Of a stretch of 64,000 bases of DNA, positions 22,106 through 32,875 are shown in pieces. This DNA is from Salvia splendens. Taxonomy: Eukaryota > Streptophyta > Magnoliopsida > Lamiales > Lamiaceae. The notes under the pieces were generated by a model that had not been told where the DNA came from, did no database searches, and worked only from the letters and a program-made list of their open reading frames with translations. Numbering within the stretch: the first letter of the stretch is position 1; each line of letters opens with the position of its first letter. Where the stretch lies: contig NC_056039.1 of the NCBI RefSeq assembly GCF_004379255.2, positions 24,565,883 to 24,629,882 of the forward strand, written 5' to 3'. Position numbers and translations under genes: made by a program.

Positions 22106-22123
22106 TGGCGCCGTTGCCGGGGA
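22106..22123 (+). promoter_or_regulatory. Primer-binding site of element G (tRNA-Asp)
   Basis: TGGCGCCGTTGCCGGGGA starts two bases after the LTR. It is complementary to the 3' end of plant tRNA-Asp(GTC), the primer type used by Athila/Calypso elements. Confidence 0.88.
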
Positions 22124-22205
22124 TAGATGCGTGCTTTGTGTTAGTGTTCAGAGCCTGTGGTGTAAATAGTTTTGATTTATTTTCTCTCTCTTTTATTTGT
22201 AGTTT
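22124..22205 (+). other. Short leader before gag of G, with acceptor-like end
   Basis: Non-coding. It ends in a pyrimidine run and AG (TTTTATTTGTAG) four bases before the gag ATG. F and H have the same arrangement, which may be a splice acceptor. Confidence 0.4.
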
Positions 22206-24972
22206 ATGAGCAGAGGCTCAAGATCTACCTACTGGAGCAACTCATCAGGGTGGAAGCACGACCAGTTTAACTGGCGGGTAAAGGATACAGTCTCTACTGT
22301 GACCACCAGATCAGGGTTGACCATGGGAAATCCGTTTCCGAGTGAATTTACTAGCGACGAATCTTGGACGTCGTCAGGACGCGAAGATCCAATGTCACCA
22401 CCCAAATCAGAAACAGAGTCAGAAACAGGGGAAGCAGAGGAAGTAGTCATGGCGCAAGTAGTAGATCCAGATCCAGAGATCGGTTCGCTCACTGCCCATT
22501 TAGATGGAGAACCAGCTCAAGCAATAGTGATGTATCCACGCCAGAGGACTATTGAGATCAAGACAAACGTACTTGGCATCTTGCCAACGTTCTCTGGGCG
22601 TAGGAATGAGTGTCCGTATGAGTTCCTAAATGAATTCAGTAAGTTGTGTGGTATTCAGAAGAGGCCGAATGATGCAACAGAGGAGGATTATCGCCTACGT
22701 GCAATTCCATTTACCTTGAAGGGTGAAGCTAATACGTGGTTATTGAGGTTGCCCCCAGATTCTATCCGCACATGGAGGGACTTCAAGTTGGAATTCTTAG
22801 ATTATTTCTTTCCATCCAACAAGACGAATGCACTGAAAAAAGAAATACTAGAGTGTAAGCAGGATTACGATGAATCGCTGAGTCAGTATTGGTCGAGATT
22901 CAAGGGGTTGTTGGATGCATGCCCGAACCACCGAATGATAGAGGCAAAGACCTACTCTCTGTTTTACGAAGGGGCAACTCCTGAGTCAAAGGACCTATTC
23001 CTCGAGTGGAGGGAATTTCACAAGAAAAAGAGGAAGTGAGGCAAGAGAAATCCTGGGAAAGTTGATCGACGCTAAAAAAGCATACGATAACCCTAGGAAT
23101 GCAGTGAGGAGATGATCGGTGCATGCTGTAAGAGAGCAAGAAGATGACAAAGTAGAAGCAAGAATTGATAGGCTCGAGAAAGCTCTTTTGAAAGCGATTG
23201 AAAAGACGATTCCACTGGCTTCACAAGGGAAGGAGAAATCTCCTGGTCCAGGAGATAATCAAATTCAGCAATATTACGGGACCCAGGAAGGAGATTATCA
23301 GGCCCAGGTAAATCCAATGGGAAGTTGGAACCCCGATGGGAGCTGGAATCCAGGGAGACAGAGAGATGCGCCCTGGAGAAACCATCCAAATTTCAGATGG
23401 ACTGACAATGAGCAAAATCAGCCGGCACCACAACAAAGTCAGCAATTTACACCTCAGCCCGAAAGATAAGGTAACTGGTCAGGAAGGAATCAAGAGGGGC
23501 AGGGCAGCTGGATCAATCGGAACCAAGGAGACCACTCGAGCTGGGGAAACATAAATCAGAACAGTCAAGGGAACTCTTATGTACCACCGCACCAAAGGAA
23601 TTTTCAGAACAATTACCAGGGTCAAGGAAATCAATACAACAACTCTTCAGGAGGTCAAGGAAATGCTCGTCAGGGTCAAGTGAGTGGACCGACTCTGAGC
23701 ATAGGTCCAGGGCCCAGTCAGCCATCGAAATCACCAAAGAATATCGATGATATGGTGCACGATCTCGTCAGTTCTCAGCAGCATATGCAAAACAACCTGC
23801 AATCGAACAATGACGTAGTGCACAAGCTTCAAAAAGCTCAACAGGAGCAAAAGGCAGCAATGGATATGCTGGCCAAGCAGTTATCCCAGATAGCCACTTC
23901 TTTGAGTGATATGAGGGGAAATGAAGGGAAGATTCCCGCCTCCGTAAGACCACCGGATAGAGCGAATATAAGTCAGATTACCTTGAGATCCGGGAAAGGA
24001 CATGATGGGCCAGTGGTAAGAATGAAAGAAGCGACAAGCCCCAAGGGAGGCAAGGATGAGGATACAATTCCTAGGCCTAGGAACTTGGAGGGAGGAACTT
24101 CCTGGGTCAAGGATTATCTTAAGACAGGGGATTTGGAGAATCCCTTGCCAAGGTCAGCTGAGCCTTTTTTCCTCGATCCAGAGCCGGAGTTGGAGAACGA
24201 GGCAGTAAGGGAGGAAACTGGAGAATTCTTAGCTGAAAGCTCTACAGGAGCATGGAAGCGACTGAAGCCTTTCCCAAGTCGGGGGGAAGCCAAGAAGAAG
24301 AAGGAAGAACCGGTGGACTTCATGGATATTTTCGGGAAATTAGAGATTAATCTACCATTTTTACAGGCCTTGAAATTGCCGGTGTTTAGCAAGTTCATCA
24401 AGGAATTTATAGCTGGGAAGGCTAGACCCAGTGGAAAAATTTTGATAGGCGAGAACGTCTCTGCAGTGATTCAAAAGCGGAGGATGCCTTCGAAATGCAA
24501 TGATCCAGGTATGTTTACCTTACCCATCTCTATTGGTGATGTAAAAATCGAGCATGCTATGTGCGATTTAGGTGCATCCATAAATGTGTTATCACTTTCC
24601 ATATACAAGAAATTAGTGGGGGTAGGCATGGTGGACACGAAAGTTGTGATCCAATTGGCGGACAGGTCATGCATCTGTCCTGAAGGGGTACTTGAGAATG
24701 TGATAGTCAAGGTACATGACTTCTTGTACCCAGCTGATTTCCATGTGATTAGAATGAGCGATAATGAATCTGCAGAATCTGGCGGAGTACTTTTAGGGAG
24801 ACCCTTCCTGCGTACCGCCAAGACTATCATTGATGTTTTTGATGGTACCATCTGCCTTGATTATAATGGGGAGAAATATACATTCAGCATAGATGAGGCA
24901 ATGAAAAAACCTCTTGACATCGAAAATTTGCATGCTATAGATGTTATTAACCCCTTGGTCCAGGAATATTGA
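22206..24972 (+). pseudogene. G gag and protease, broken
   Basis: The gag ATG at 22206 opens MSRGSRSTYWSNSSGWKHD. The capsid-like part (IKTNVLGILPTFSGR, YEFLNEFSKLCGIQKRPN, GEANTWLLRLP, DYFFPSNKTNALKKEI) is the Retrotrans_gag domain. A frameshift near 22995-23040 and a TAA at 23467-23469 interrupt it. A Gln/Asn/Gly-rich nucleocapsid-like stretch follows, without a visible CCHC knuckle. The retropepsin motif DLGASINVL is near 24570 in the open frame 23680-24972. The frame ends at 24972, just after INPLVQEY, where F continues; a short deletion here separates protease from RT. Confidence 0.85.
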
Positions 24973-27900
24973 ACAGATCGAGAATTCTGAAATGAGTCAT
25001 GCCATTGATAGAGAAGTAGCTAGTTGGTGTCAAGCAATGAACATGAGTGAGTTATCAGATGAAGAGTTAGCTGAAGCAATTCTGGAATTCTGTGCGAACC
25101 CGAAGCTAGCTAGATCAAGGAAGGCACCTTATGTGGCGAGCATGGACAGTTCTACTGAGTCTAAGAAGGGAATCGCAACAGGGTCGACAGAGAAAAATCC
25201 CTTGCCCCAGGAAAAAGATGTCCCCAAGAAAGAATTGAAAACGCTTCCACCTGGGCTCAAGTATGCGTATCTGGAGGAGAATGAAAATTTCCCGGTAATT
25301 ATTAACAGCGGCTTGACCGAGGGACAAGAAGAGAAATTGTTGAATGTGATCCGGAGACACAAGAAGGCTATTGGGTGGACACTCTCTGAATTGGTAGGAA
25401 TCAGCCCCGATCTGTGCATGCATCACATCCGCTTGGAGGAAGGAGCAAAAGCATGCAGAGATCCTCAACGCAAATTGAATCCGAACATGAGGGAGGAAGT
25501 GCTGAACGAAGTATTGAAGCTGCTCTCCCTAGAAATCATTTATTCCATACCAGACAGTGAATGGGTTAGTCCAGTACATATGGTACCCAAGAAGTCAGGA
25601 ATTCAGGTGGTAAAGAACGACAAGAATGAGTTGGTGCCCACTAGACTAGTATCTGGGTGGAGGATGTGCATCGACTATAGGAAGTTAAATGAAGAGACCA
25701 AGAAAGACCATTTCCCTATACCTTTCATTGACCAGATGCTGGAAAGGCTGGCGGGCAAGCAATATTTCTGTTTCCTAGACGGGTATAGTGGGTATCTTCA
25801 AATCTATGTGGATCCCGAGGATCAGGAGAAGATAACTTTCACGTGTCCCTTTGGAACGTATGCTTACAGGAGAATGCCGTTTGGCCTGTGCAATGCGCCA
25901 GGCACCTTTCAGCGGTGTATGATGAGTATCTTCTCGGATCTCCTAGAGGATTGCATCAAGATTTTTATGGACGACTTCACTGTGTACGGGAATTCATTTG
26001 ACTCATGTTTGGCAAGTTTGGATGTGGTATTGAGAAGGTGCCAGGAAAAACATTTGGTTTTGAATTTCAAAAAATGCCACTTTATGGTCCCTGAAGGAAC
26101 TGTCTTAGGGCACGTAGTCTCGGAAAGAGGGATACAGGTAGACCAGGAGAAGATTGATGTGATCTCAAAACTGCCTTACCCGACGAATCAGAAGGAGGTA
26201 AGAGGATTCCTAGGACACGCAGGATTCTATAGGAGGTTCATAAAAGATTTCGCAAAAATTGCTCAGCCACTCACTCACCTGTTGCATAACGATGTTGATT
26301 TTGTCTTTGACGAGGAGTGCAAAAAGGCTTTTCAGTTGTTGAAGGATAGGCTAGTATCTGCTCCCATTATTAGAGCGCCCGACTGGAATCTACCCTTTGA
26401 AATTATGTGTGATGCAAGCGACTATGCCGTGGGAGCGGTGCTAGGTCAAAGAGTCGATGGGAAAAGCTATGTGATCTTTTATGCTTCAAAAACGCTGAAT
26501 CAGGCTCAGAGAAATTATGACACTACAAAAAAGGAAATGCTGGCGGTAGTGTACTCATTTGAGAAATTTCGCCCGTACTTGCTTGGGTCGAGGGTGATAG
26601 TCTTCACCGACAACGCGGCTATAAAGTACCTGTTCGCGGAGAAAGAATCCAAACCGAGATTAATCCGTTGGGTGTTGCTTTTGCAGGAATTCGATTGGGA
26701 AATTAGAGATAAAAAGAGGACAGAAAATAAGGTGGCCAATCATCTGAGTAGGATATTTCAAGGGGAGACCGAGGAAGCAATACCGGATGCATTCCCCGAG
26801 GAACATTTGTACTATGTGAAAGAATTTCCTCGACCTATCAGCTGGGAAGAGATTATGGCGTTAACAGGTCCAGGGGAAGCCGAAAAAGGGAAATGTCATC
26901 AAAACGATGAGCCATGGTTCACTGACCTGGCAAATTACTTAGTCACTGGAGAGGTGCCCAGTTCCCACTCCCGGGCCCAGAAGATGAAATTGAAGAGCGA
27001 GGCTAAGTACTATTACTGGGATGACCCGTATTTGTGGCGAATGGGAGCCGACCAAATAATCCGGAGGTGTATTCCGGAGTGGGAACAGAGGGATGTGCTG
27101 AATCATTGCCATACCCTAGCTTGTGGAGGTCACTTTGGACCTAGGAAGACCGCAAGGAAGGTGTTAGATAGTGGATTTTATTGGCCTACATTGCAAAAGG
27201 ATGCTTTCGAGTTTTGCCAGAACTGTGAGAGGTGTCAACAGACAGGGGGAATCTCCAGGAGGGACGAAATGCCACCCAGTGATTGTGTGTGAGATCTTCG
27301 ATGTCTGGGGAATGGATTTCATGGGTCCATTTCCGTCTTCATACGGGAAGGCATACATACTTGTGGCAGTTGATTATGTTTCAAAGTGGATAGAGGCCAA
27401 GGCGACCACATCGTGTGAAGCCAAAGAGGTAGCGAAATTTCTTAGAGCTAACATCTTTAACAGGTACGGAGTGCCCAGAGCTATAATATCTTATAATGGG
27501 ACGCATTTCCGTAACCGGACTATTGAAGCTCTAATGAGAAAGTACCGAGTTCACCATCGCCTTTCCACACCATATCATCCTCAATCAAATGGGCAAGCTG
27601 AAATATCAAACAGGGAAATCAAAGCGATTCTGGAAAATACGGTTAATCCGTCAAGGAAGGACTAGAGTAAGAGACTTGATGACGCACTATGGGCATACAG
27701 AACAACATATAAAACGCCCATTGGAATGTCTCCTTACAGGTTAGTATTCGACAAGATGTGTCACTTGCCGGTGGGAATTGAGCATAGGGCGTACTGGGCA
27801 GTCGAGGAGATTAATATGAATCCTCAAGCCTGTGAGGGAGAGAGGAAACTGCAGCTCCAGGAGTTGGAAGAATTGAGGTTTGAATCTTACGAATCAACGA

Positions 27901-28208
27901 TGTGGTACAAAGAAAAGACCAAGCTTTGGCATGATAAGAATCTCCGGACCAAGGAACTGCAAGTTGGGCAGAAAGTTCTCCTGTTCCAATCCCGGCTCAA
28001 GTTAATGCCTGGTAAGCTGAAGTCCAAATGGACTGAACCATACACTATTGTGAGTCTTCGTGCAAATGGAGCAGTAGAGATCCAGGGAAGTGCTTCAAAC
28101 TCAACTCCTTTTCTTGTCAACGGTCATCGTGTGAAGGTATTTAGGGATAACTCGGAGCTGTGTGTAGTGGACGAAATGCCACTACGCGCACTCCCTGATA
28201 TCTCTTGA
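24963..28208 (+). pseudogene. G pol: RT, RNase H and integrase, broken
   Basis: The long open part (24941-27292) carries RT with [26 protein letters not shown] and the active-site box FMDDFTVYG, and RNase H with [13 protein letters not shown] and [13 protein letters not shown]. It ends with the integrase zinc region ([20 protein letters not shown]). A frameshift near 27275-27292 moves the integrase core ([18 protein letters not shown]) to another frame. A TAG at 27663-27665 precedes [17 protein letters not shown]. The coding order and motifs are Athila type. Together with the gag lesions this copy cannot make an active polyprotein. Confidence 0.88.
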
Positions 28209-28223
28209 TCGGTCTAGGAAGAG

Positions 28224-28299
28224 AGTGTTCTTAAGGACTTCCTAGGTCCAGTATCCAAGAAGTTTTACCATGACCTGACCTAGGAATCGTGAGAACACT
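28224..28299 (+). other. Intercistronic hairpin of element G
   Basis: The outer stem is AGTGTTCT (28224-28231) with AGAACACT (28292-28299). The inner stem is TTCCTAGGTC (28239-28248) with GACCTAGGAA (28277-28286). It starts about 17 bp after the integrase stop. Relative to F, the inner stem has an A-U pair where F has G-C; relative to H, the outer stem has G-C where H has A-U. Confidence 0.78.
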
Positions 28300-28800
28300 T
28301 GAACACAATTTGTAAATATTTAATTGTTTTCCTTAAATCTAGAAAACCCAAACAAATCAGAAAAAAATAATCTTCCAAAAATATTTTCGAAATACCAGAC
28401 TCCTTGGGAATGTTTTTGATATTGTCATATCCTAGACCTGGGGGGTCTGGCGTTTCATTTTTCAAGTTTGATTCTTTTTTTATGTGTAGTTCTGCAGAGA
28501 GTATTTACTTGGGCAGGGAATTAAGGAGTAAAATTTTGGAGGGAGTTGGCACCGGTTCGAATTTCAATGGACACCTTTATGGGGAGGCGTACAGTCGCTA
28601 GCGTCATGCCTGCCAACTGCCTGCAAAATCGTCCTCTCCCATACCTATCGGCTAATAACCGTGTTCTCCTTTTATTTTTCCTTACTCACTCTCTCTCTAC
28701 ATCCAGAATTCCCCAAATTTCTCTCTAGGTTTTCTTTCTCTAACCCTAATCCAAGAAAATTTATGTCCAAGTTTTTGTCAAAATTTCTACAGAATTCTTC
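28300..28800 (+). other. G leader of the third ORF, with small conserved ORF
   Basis: Non-coding apart from a 60-codon frame at 28546-28728 whose first residues (MAPVRIS..FMGRRTVA) match the F counterpart. The block GGGGAGGCGTAC is conserved in F, and a similar GGAGGCGTACG occurs in H near 46733. Confidence 0.5.
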
Positions 28801-31475
28801 ATGGATAACAAGCAGAATACCGGAAACACTTCAGGATCCGCCGATTCTAACGCGGCAGCATTCATGGCTGACCTACTACAAAAATTTGGGGGCCAGAAAA
28901 AGCTATGGAGGCGTTCGCCATGTTCGCATCTGTGATGGGGAAATCCGTACCAGCCGTTTCAACATCCGCCGCACCGCCACTAGAGACAGTTCAAGAAGCC
29001 ACCGCTGAGCCGGAGGCAGTTCCAGAAATCACTACTGACGTTCAAGAGACCACCGCCGCGGAAACTCGTGAAGAAGAAGCAGATCTGACCGCGGGGTTGG
29101 AATTGTTGGCCTTAAGTGAACCCAGGTTAGGTTCTGTCACTGAGGAGGAAATCCCTGTTTTAGAGGTAGAGGGTAAAGTGGTTGGCGTTTCTGAGGGGGT
29201 AAATCCTGTGTTTGCCGCTGTGGATTTTGTTGAGAGAGAATCCCTACCTGAATCTGAGGGTGTTGATCTTTCTGCTGTTACTGATAGTCGTACAGAGGGC
29301 GAAACCCCTGTTTTGGAGGAATTTGCTGAGGGGGAAACCCCTGTTGTTGGTGATGATGTTCCAAAGGGCGATGACGCCCAAGAAAATATTAGTAAGGGGG
29401 AAACCCCTGTACAAGCGGTGGGTGCCAAAGCCCACGTTAGAGATGGTTTGGAGGGGACAGAAACCCCTATTTACATCAACGGGGAAACCCCTTTACTGAG
29501 TGAAGAGGGAGAAGCCCTCGTTTCTGGAAATGTACATGAACCCGTCGGCGACGGGATGAATTTGATAGTGGACCTGACTGATGTCCCCGAAGGGACCGAT
29601 TCACCGGTTAACGCAAGGGAAGCAAGGAGGCAAGCTCGCCGGATCCTACTTGATGAGAAAGATGAAACCGTCCAGCAGACGGAAGAAGGGTCGCTGGGTC
29701 TAGAGACTGCAGCCCCTGAGCAGGTAATCTCTCCTAGTCTTAACGATGAGGAGAGCGACAAGGAGGAGCGCTGCCAGGCGGTGGATAGAAAGAGGAAAGG
29801 AAAATAGATTGCTCCTTCCTCGACCAAGAAAGCAAAAGGAAAGCCCGTTGAACACTCTCTCACTCCACCTGCTAAGGTACCGTACGCTGCTGAGTCCGAA
29901 AGCCCTGAGGGGTCCAGTGAATCCGAAGAAGCACAAGAAGTCGAGCTCAACTTTGAGCCGAAAGAAATCAGGATCACTAAAGAACTGTTGAACGAGATGA
30001 AGAAGTTCGCAGACCCAAAACGCACAGCAATATATGCGGAGAAGAGTGCCGTGGGGAAGTATGCTAAATCAGGGAAGATGTACGATTCGGTCGAGCTTAA
30101 GGGGATCTCAAGCAATGACGAGTTTCGGGGGTTTATAGAGGCAATCGGTTTTGACTGGTTGCTAAAACATAGCACCCTTGAGGTTCCGATAGACTTGGCA
30201 CGGGAATTTTTCTCGACTTTTCGGTTTAAGTCCACCACTGATTTGGATGCTGATTCCATCAACTTCCGGCTTTTCAATGAAGAGCATGTGATGATCATCC
30301 GTGAGTGGACTTTACGAATGGGTCTGCTGACGCGTACAGAAGATGACGAAGGATTATGGAATGAGAGAATGGTTGGCCCACCAAAGTTCACAGCAGGTTT
30401 CAAAGCGCAGAGCGCATGGGAATTCTTGACTCACCCGAGGGTGGGTCAATTTAAAACTAGTTTTTCGAAGGCTCACCATATCGAGGACAGGGTCCTGATG
30501 TTCGCCCAAACCTTCATTAACTACAATCTGATGGGCACGGCCAACAACGCATTGACGACCCCCGACTTATACTTCACCTGGTGCATGGCCACGGGAGTGC
30601 GTGTCCATTTGGGTTATTGGTTAGCCCAAGCCTGCCACCAAGTAACTGCCAACCCTTCTCGGCATCTATACACATGCCATCTCCTTGGGGCTTATCTACA
30701 GCGGAATGTGATCATGAAGATCCACAAGGCTTGCCGGGAAGTGAAGATGTGTCTACCCCCGGAGGTTTTCAACATGGATTACTTCTTTAACAAGGGGCTG
30801 CTAATCACGCACGGGAAGGATGTCTGTTTTTATGAAGTTGGTAAATCGGATGGCCAGATGAAACAGGAGCAAGAGGTGGCGGGAGTGAAGGAAGTTACTG
30901 ATGTGGATGGAGCAAGACAGTCAGTCGTGGAAGTGGAAGTAATGAGGAAGGAAGTCGGATGGATGAGATCCGAAATTAAAAAGGTGAGGGAAGAAATCGT
31001 GGCCCTACGGGGTAATGGAAAGGACAGTAGTGAGGCTGAGAGGGTCAGGAAAGAAGTTGCCAGAGTAAGAACGGGAGTAGAAGAAATGAGAACGGAGGTT
31101 AGGAAGGTTAGGGAGGAAATGGTGGCCCTCAAGGGGCGCATCTCTGATCTGGTGGCGACGTCATCCAGATGCACTGAGAGGATGACGGAGGGTGACTCGC
31201 TGATAATGGCAATGACGAAGTGGTTGCGCGAGAAATTCCCAGACGCACCAAAGACACTTCCTGGACCTAGTAGCGGATCCAAGGCGCCAAGTCCAAGAAA
31301 TCTATCTATCCAGAAGTAGCCACAAGTCACCAAGCCTCTAATCACCCCGTTCTCTACTAGACCCATGACCCTGAAGAAGACCGTACCCGGACAGACAGAA
31401 GAGAGGACAGAGAAGCCGGAATCGCCGGCAAGAAAGAAAGCTAAAGTGACCCTGCCGCCCAAGTCTGGCTCCTGA
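28801..31475 (+). pseudogene. G third ORF (Athila/plant transposon-protein type), broken
   Basis: The original start is the ATG at 28801 (MDNKQNTGNTSGSADS, matching F). A frameshift near 28890 moves the frame. A TAG at 29805-29807 and another at 31317-31319 cut it; without them it would run in the same frame to TGA at 31473-31475. Visible parts are the GETP repeats (for example EGETPVLEEFAEGETPVV), the globular domain (FFSTFRFKSTTDLDADSINF, HLGYWLAQACHQV) and C-terminal coiled-coil heptads (EVRKVREEMVALKGRISDL). It is the same protein as at 13798-16500, which is intact. Confidence 0.87.
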
Positions 31476-31601
31476 GGGGGCCAGACCCCGAATTAATCTC
31501 CCAAACCAAGTAACCTTTACTTTTCTGTCTTTTACTATTCGTTTTTCTTGCGTTTGTGTTTTTATGTGCCAGCATGCTTTGTTTTGTATATATGTGTTAT
31601 A

Positions 31602-31725
31602 CCCTTCTACACTTAGCCCAATTTTTGGTCTAAGTGTGAGAAGGGGTTGTTTTGTCTTGCATGTCTTGGTTTTGTATGTTGTGCCTTCTCCCACTTAGCC
31701 CGATGTTCGGTCTAAGTGTGAGAAG
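31602..31725 (+). other. Pair of long hairpins downstream of the G third ORF
   Basis: Hairpin 1 (31602-31645) pairs CCCTTCT-ACACTTAG with CTAAGTGT-GAGAAGGG. Hairpin 2 (31685-31725) pairs CTTCTCCCACTTAG with CTAAGTGTGAGAAG around the loop CCCGATGTTCGGT. They begin about 127 bp after the original ORF stop. Each stem has about 13 pairs plus loop-closing C-G pairs. Confidence 0.8.
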
Positions 31726-32166
31726 TTTGTTTTGTTTGTGCGCCTTGTTTGTTTTTGTTTCATGTTTCTGTCTGCTGTTCTTACTTCCTTTTCCCCCCTT
31801 CACTGGGATAGCTTGGGGACAAGCTTGAGTGAAGAGGGCAGGGAGGAGTAAGTATGGTGTCTGTTTTTCTGTTTTAGAGTCTTTAGGATGTGTGTTTCGC
31901 ATGAGCTAGCAAGATAATAAGGCAAGTTTCCCTTAGTGAGAGCGATTAAAGAGAGAATGCATGTCAACTTTGACACCTTCTTCCTTAATAAACTAAAAGC
32001 GGTCTGTATGAAGTTAGGACGATGGAAAAAGCCTTAGATAACCTAGCTGTGCAACCCTACTATAAGAGTGAGTTATAAGCCTAAACATTTTTTGTGCTAA
32101 CATGTAAAATGGGCTACCACTTGATGCTTAGGGAGTAGAGTATGAAGGAGAAAAAAGTGGGTTATG
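31726..32166 (+). other. G 3' non-coding stretch
   Basis: No supported ORF. It matches F at about 10270-10553 and 13425-13566, which is where solo LTR J landed in F. Confidence 0.6.
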
Positions 32167-32323
32167 GAGGTATAAGCTGGACGAAGTCCAGAACAGGAGG
32201 TATAAGCTGGACGAAGTCCAGGGGAGGAGAAAATTGAAAAAAGGGGGAAGGTATAAGCTGGACGAAGTCCAGAGAAAAAAAATAATAATAATAATTTGGA
32301 GGTATAAGCTGGATGATGTCAAG
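32167..32323 (+). repeat. CTGGAC-GAA-GTCCAG hairpin array in G
   Basis: Four GGTATAAGCTGGACGAAGTC-type units. The first three carry the perfect hairpin CTGGACGAAGTCCAG, while the fourth (near 32302-32323) reads CTGGATGATGTCAAG and is degraded. A short AATAAT microsatellite-like run separates units three and four. Confidence 0.83.
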
Positions 32324-32875
32324 GGGGAAATGAGATATAATACAGGAAAAGATAAACAGAAAAGAAAAATCATTATCCTCAAGGGCAGAAAGCAATTGCA
32401 ACCTGACCCAGGAAAATCAATAAAAAAAAGGAGAAGAAAGAAGGGAAAAACTCTCATAACCCGACGCATCAGTGGTATAACTTTAACTGTGGAGCGTGTT
32501 GATCCTAACATCCCTGGTGAGGAATGAGTGATCGAGCGAACCTAACCGCTGGGAAATCAAAAGGATATCTCGACGAACTGACAGACTGTTTAGATAAAAG
32601 AAGGAAGGGGGGGGATTTGAAGACTGTAGACGATCGGATTGAACTTAAGCTTGTGGGGACGGTCGCCTAAAAGTTGAAACTAGTTCATGTTTATCTGTTA
32701 TGTTTGTTGTGTTTTGTTTTTGTGATGTTTTCTTTTTTGAGTCTGTTAGTTGTCTAGGTCTAGGAGTCTGTTTTTATTTGTAGAGTCGTACTTGGGGACC
32801 GTGCATTGAAATTCGCCTTATTTCTTTTCTTGTCTTTCATACTTGAGGACAAGCATGGTTTAAGTGTGAGCAGTT
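32324..32875 (+). other. G non-coding region before the 3' LTR
   Basis: No gene seen. The blocks CTTAAGCTTGTGGGGACGG and ACTTGAGGACAAGCATGG are shared with F and, more weakly, H. TTTAAGTGTGAGCAGTT immediately before the LTR is in the polypurine-tract position. Confidence 0.6.

Noticed and set aside
29042..31462. Minus-strand frames (up to 310 codons) opposite the third ORF of G
   Set aside because: Antisense shadows of the coding strand, same pattern as in F.
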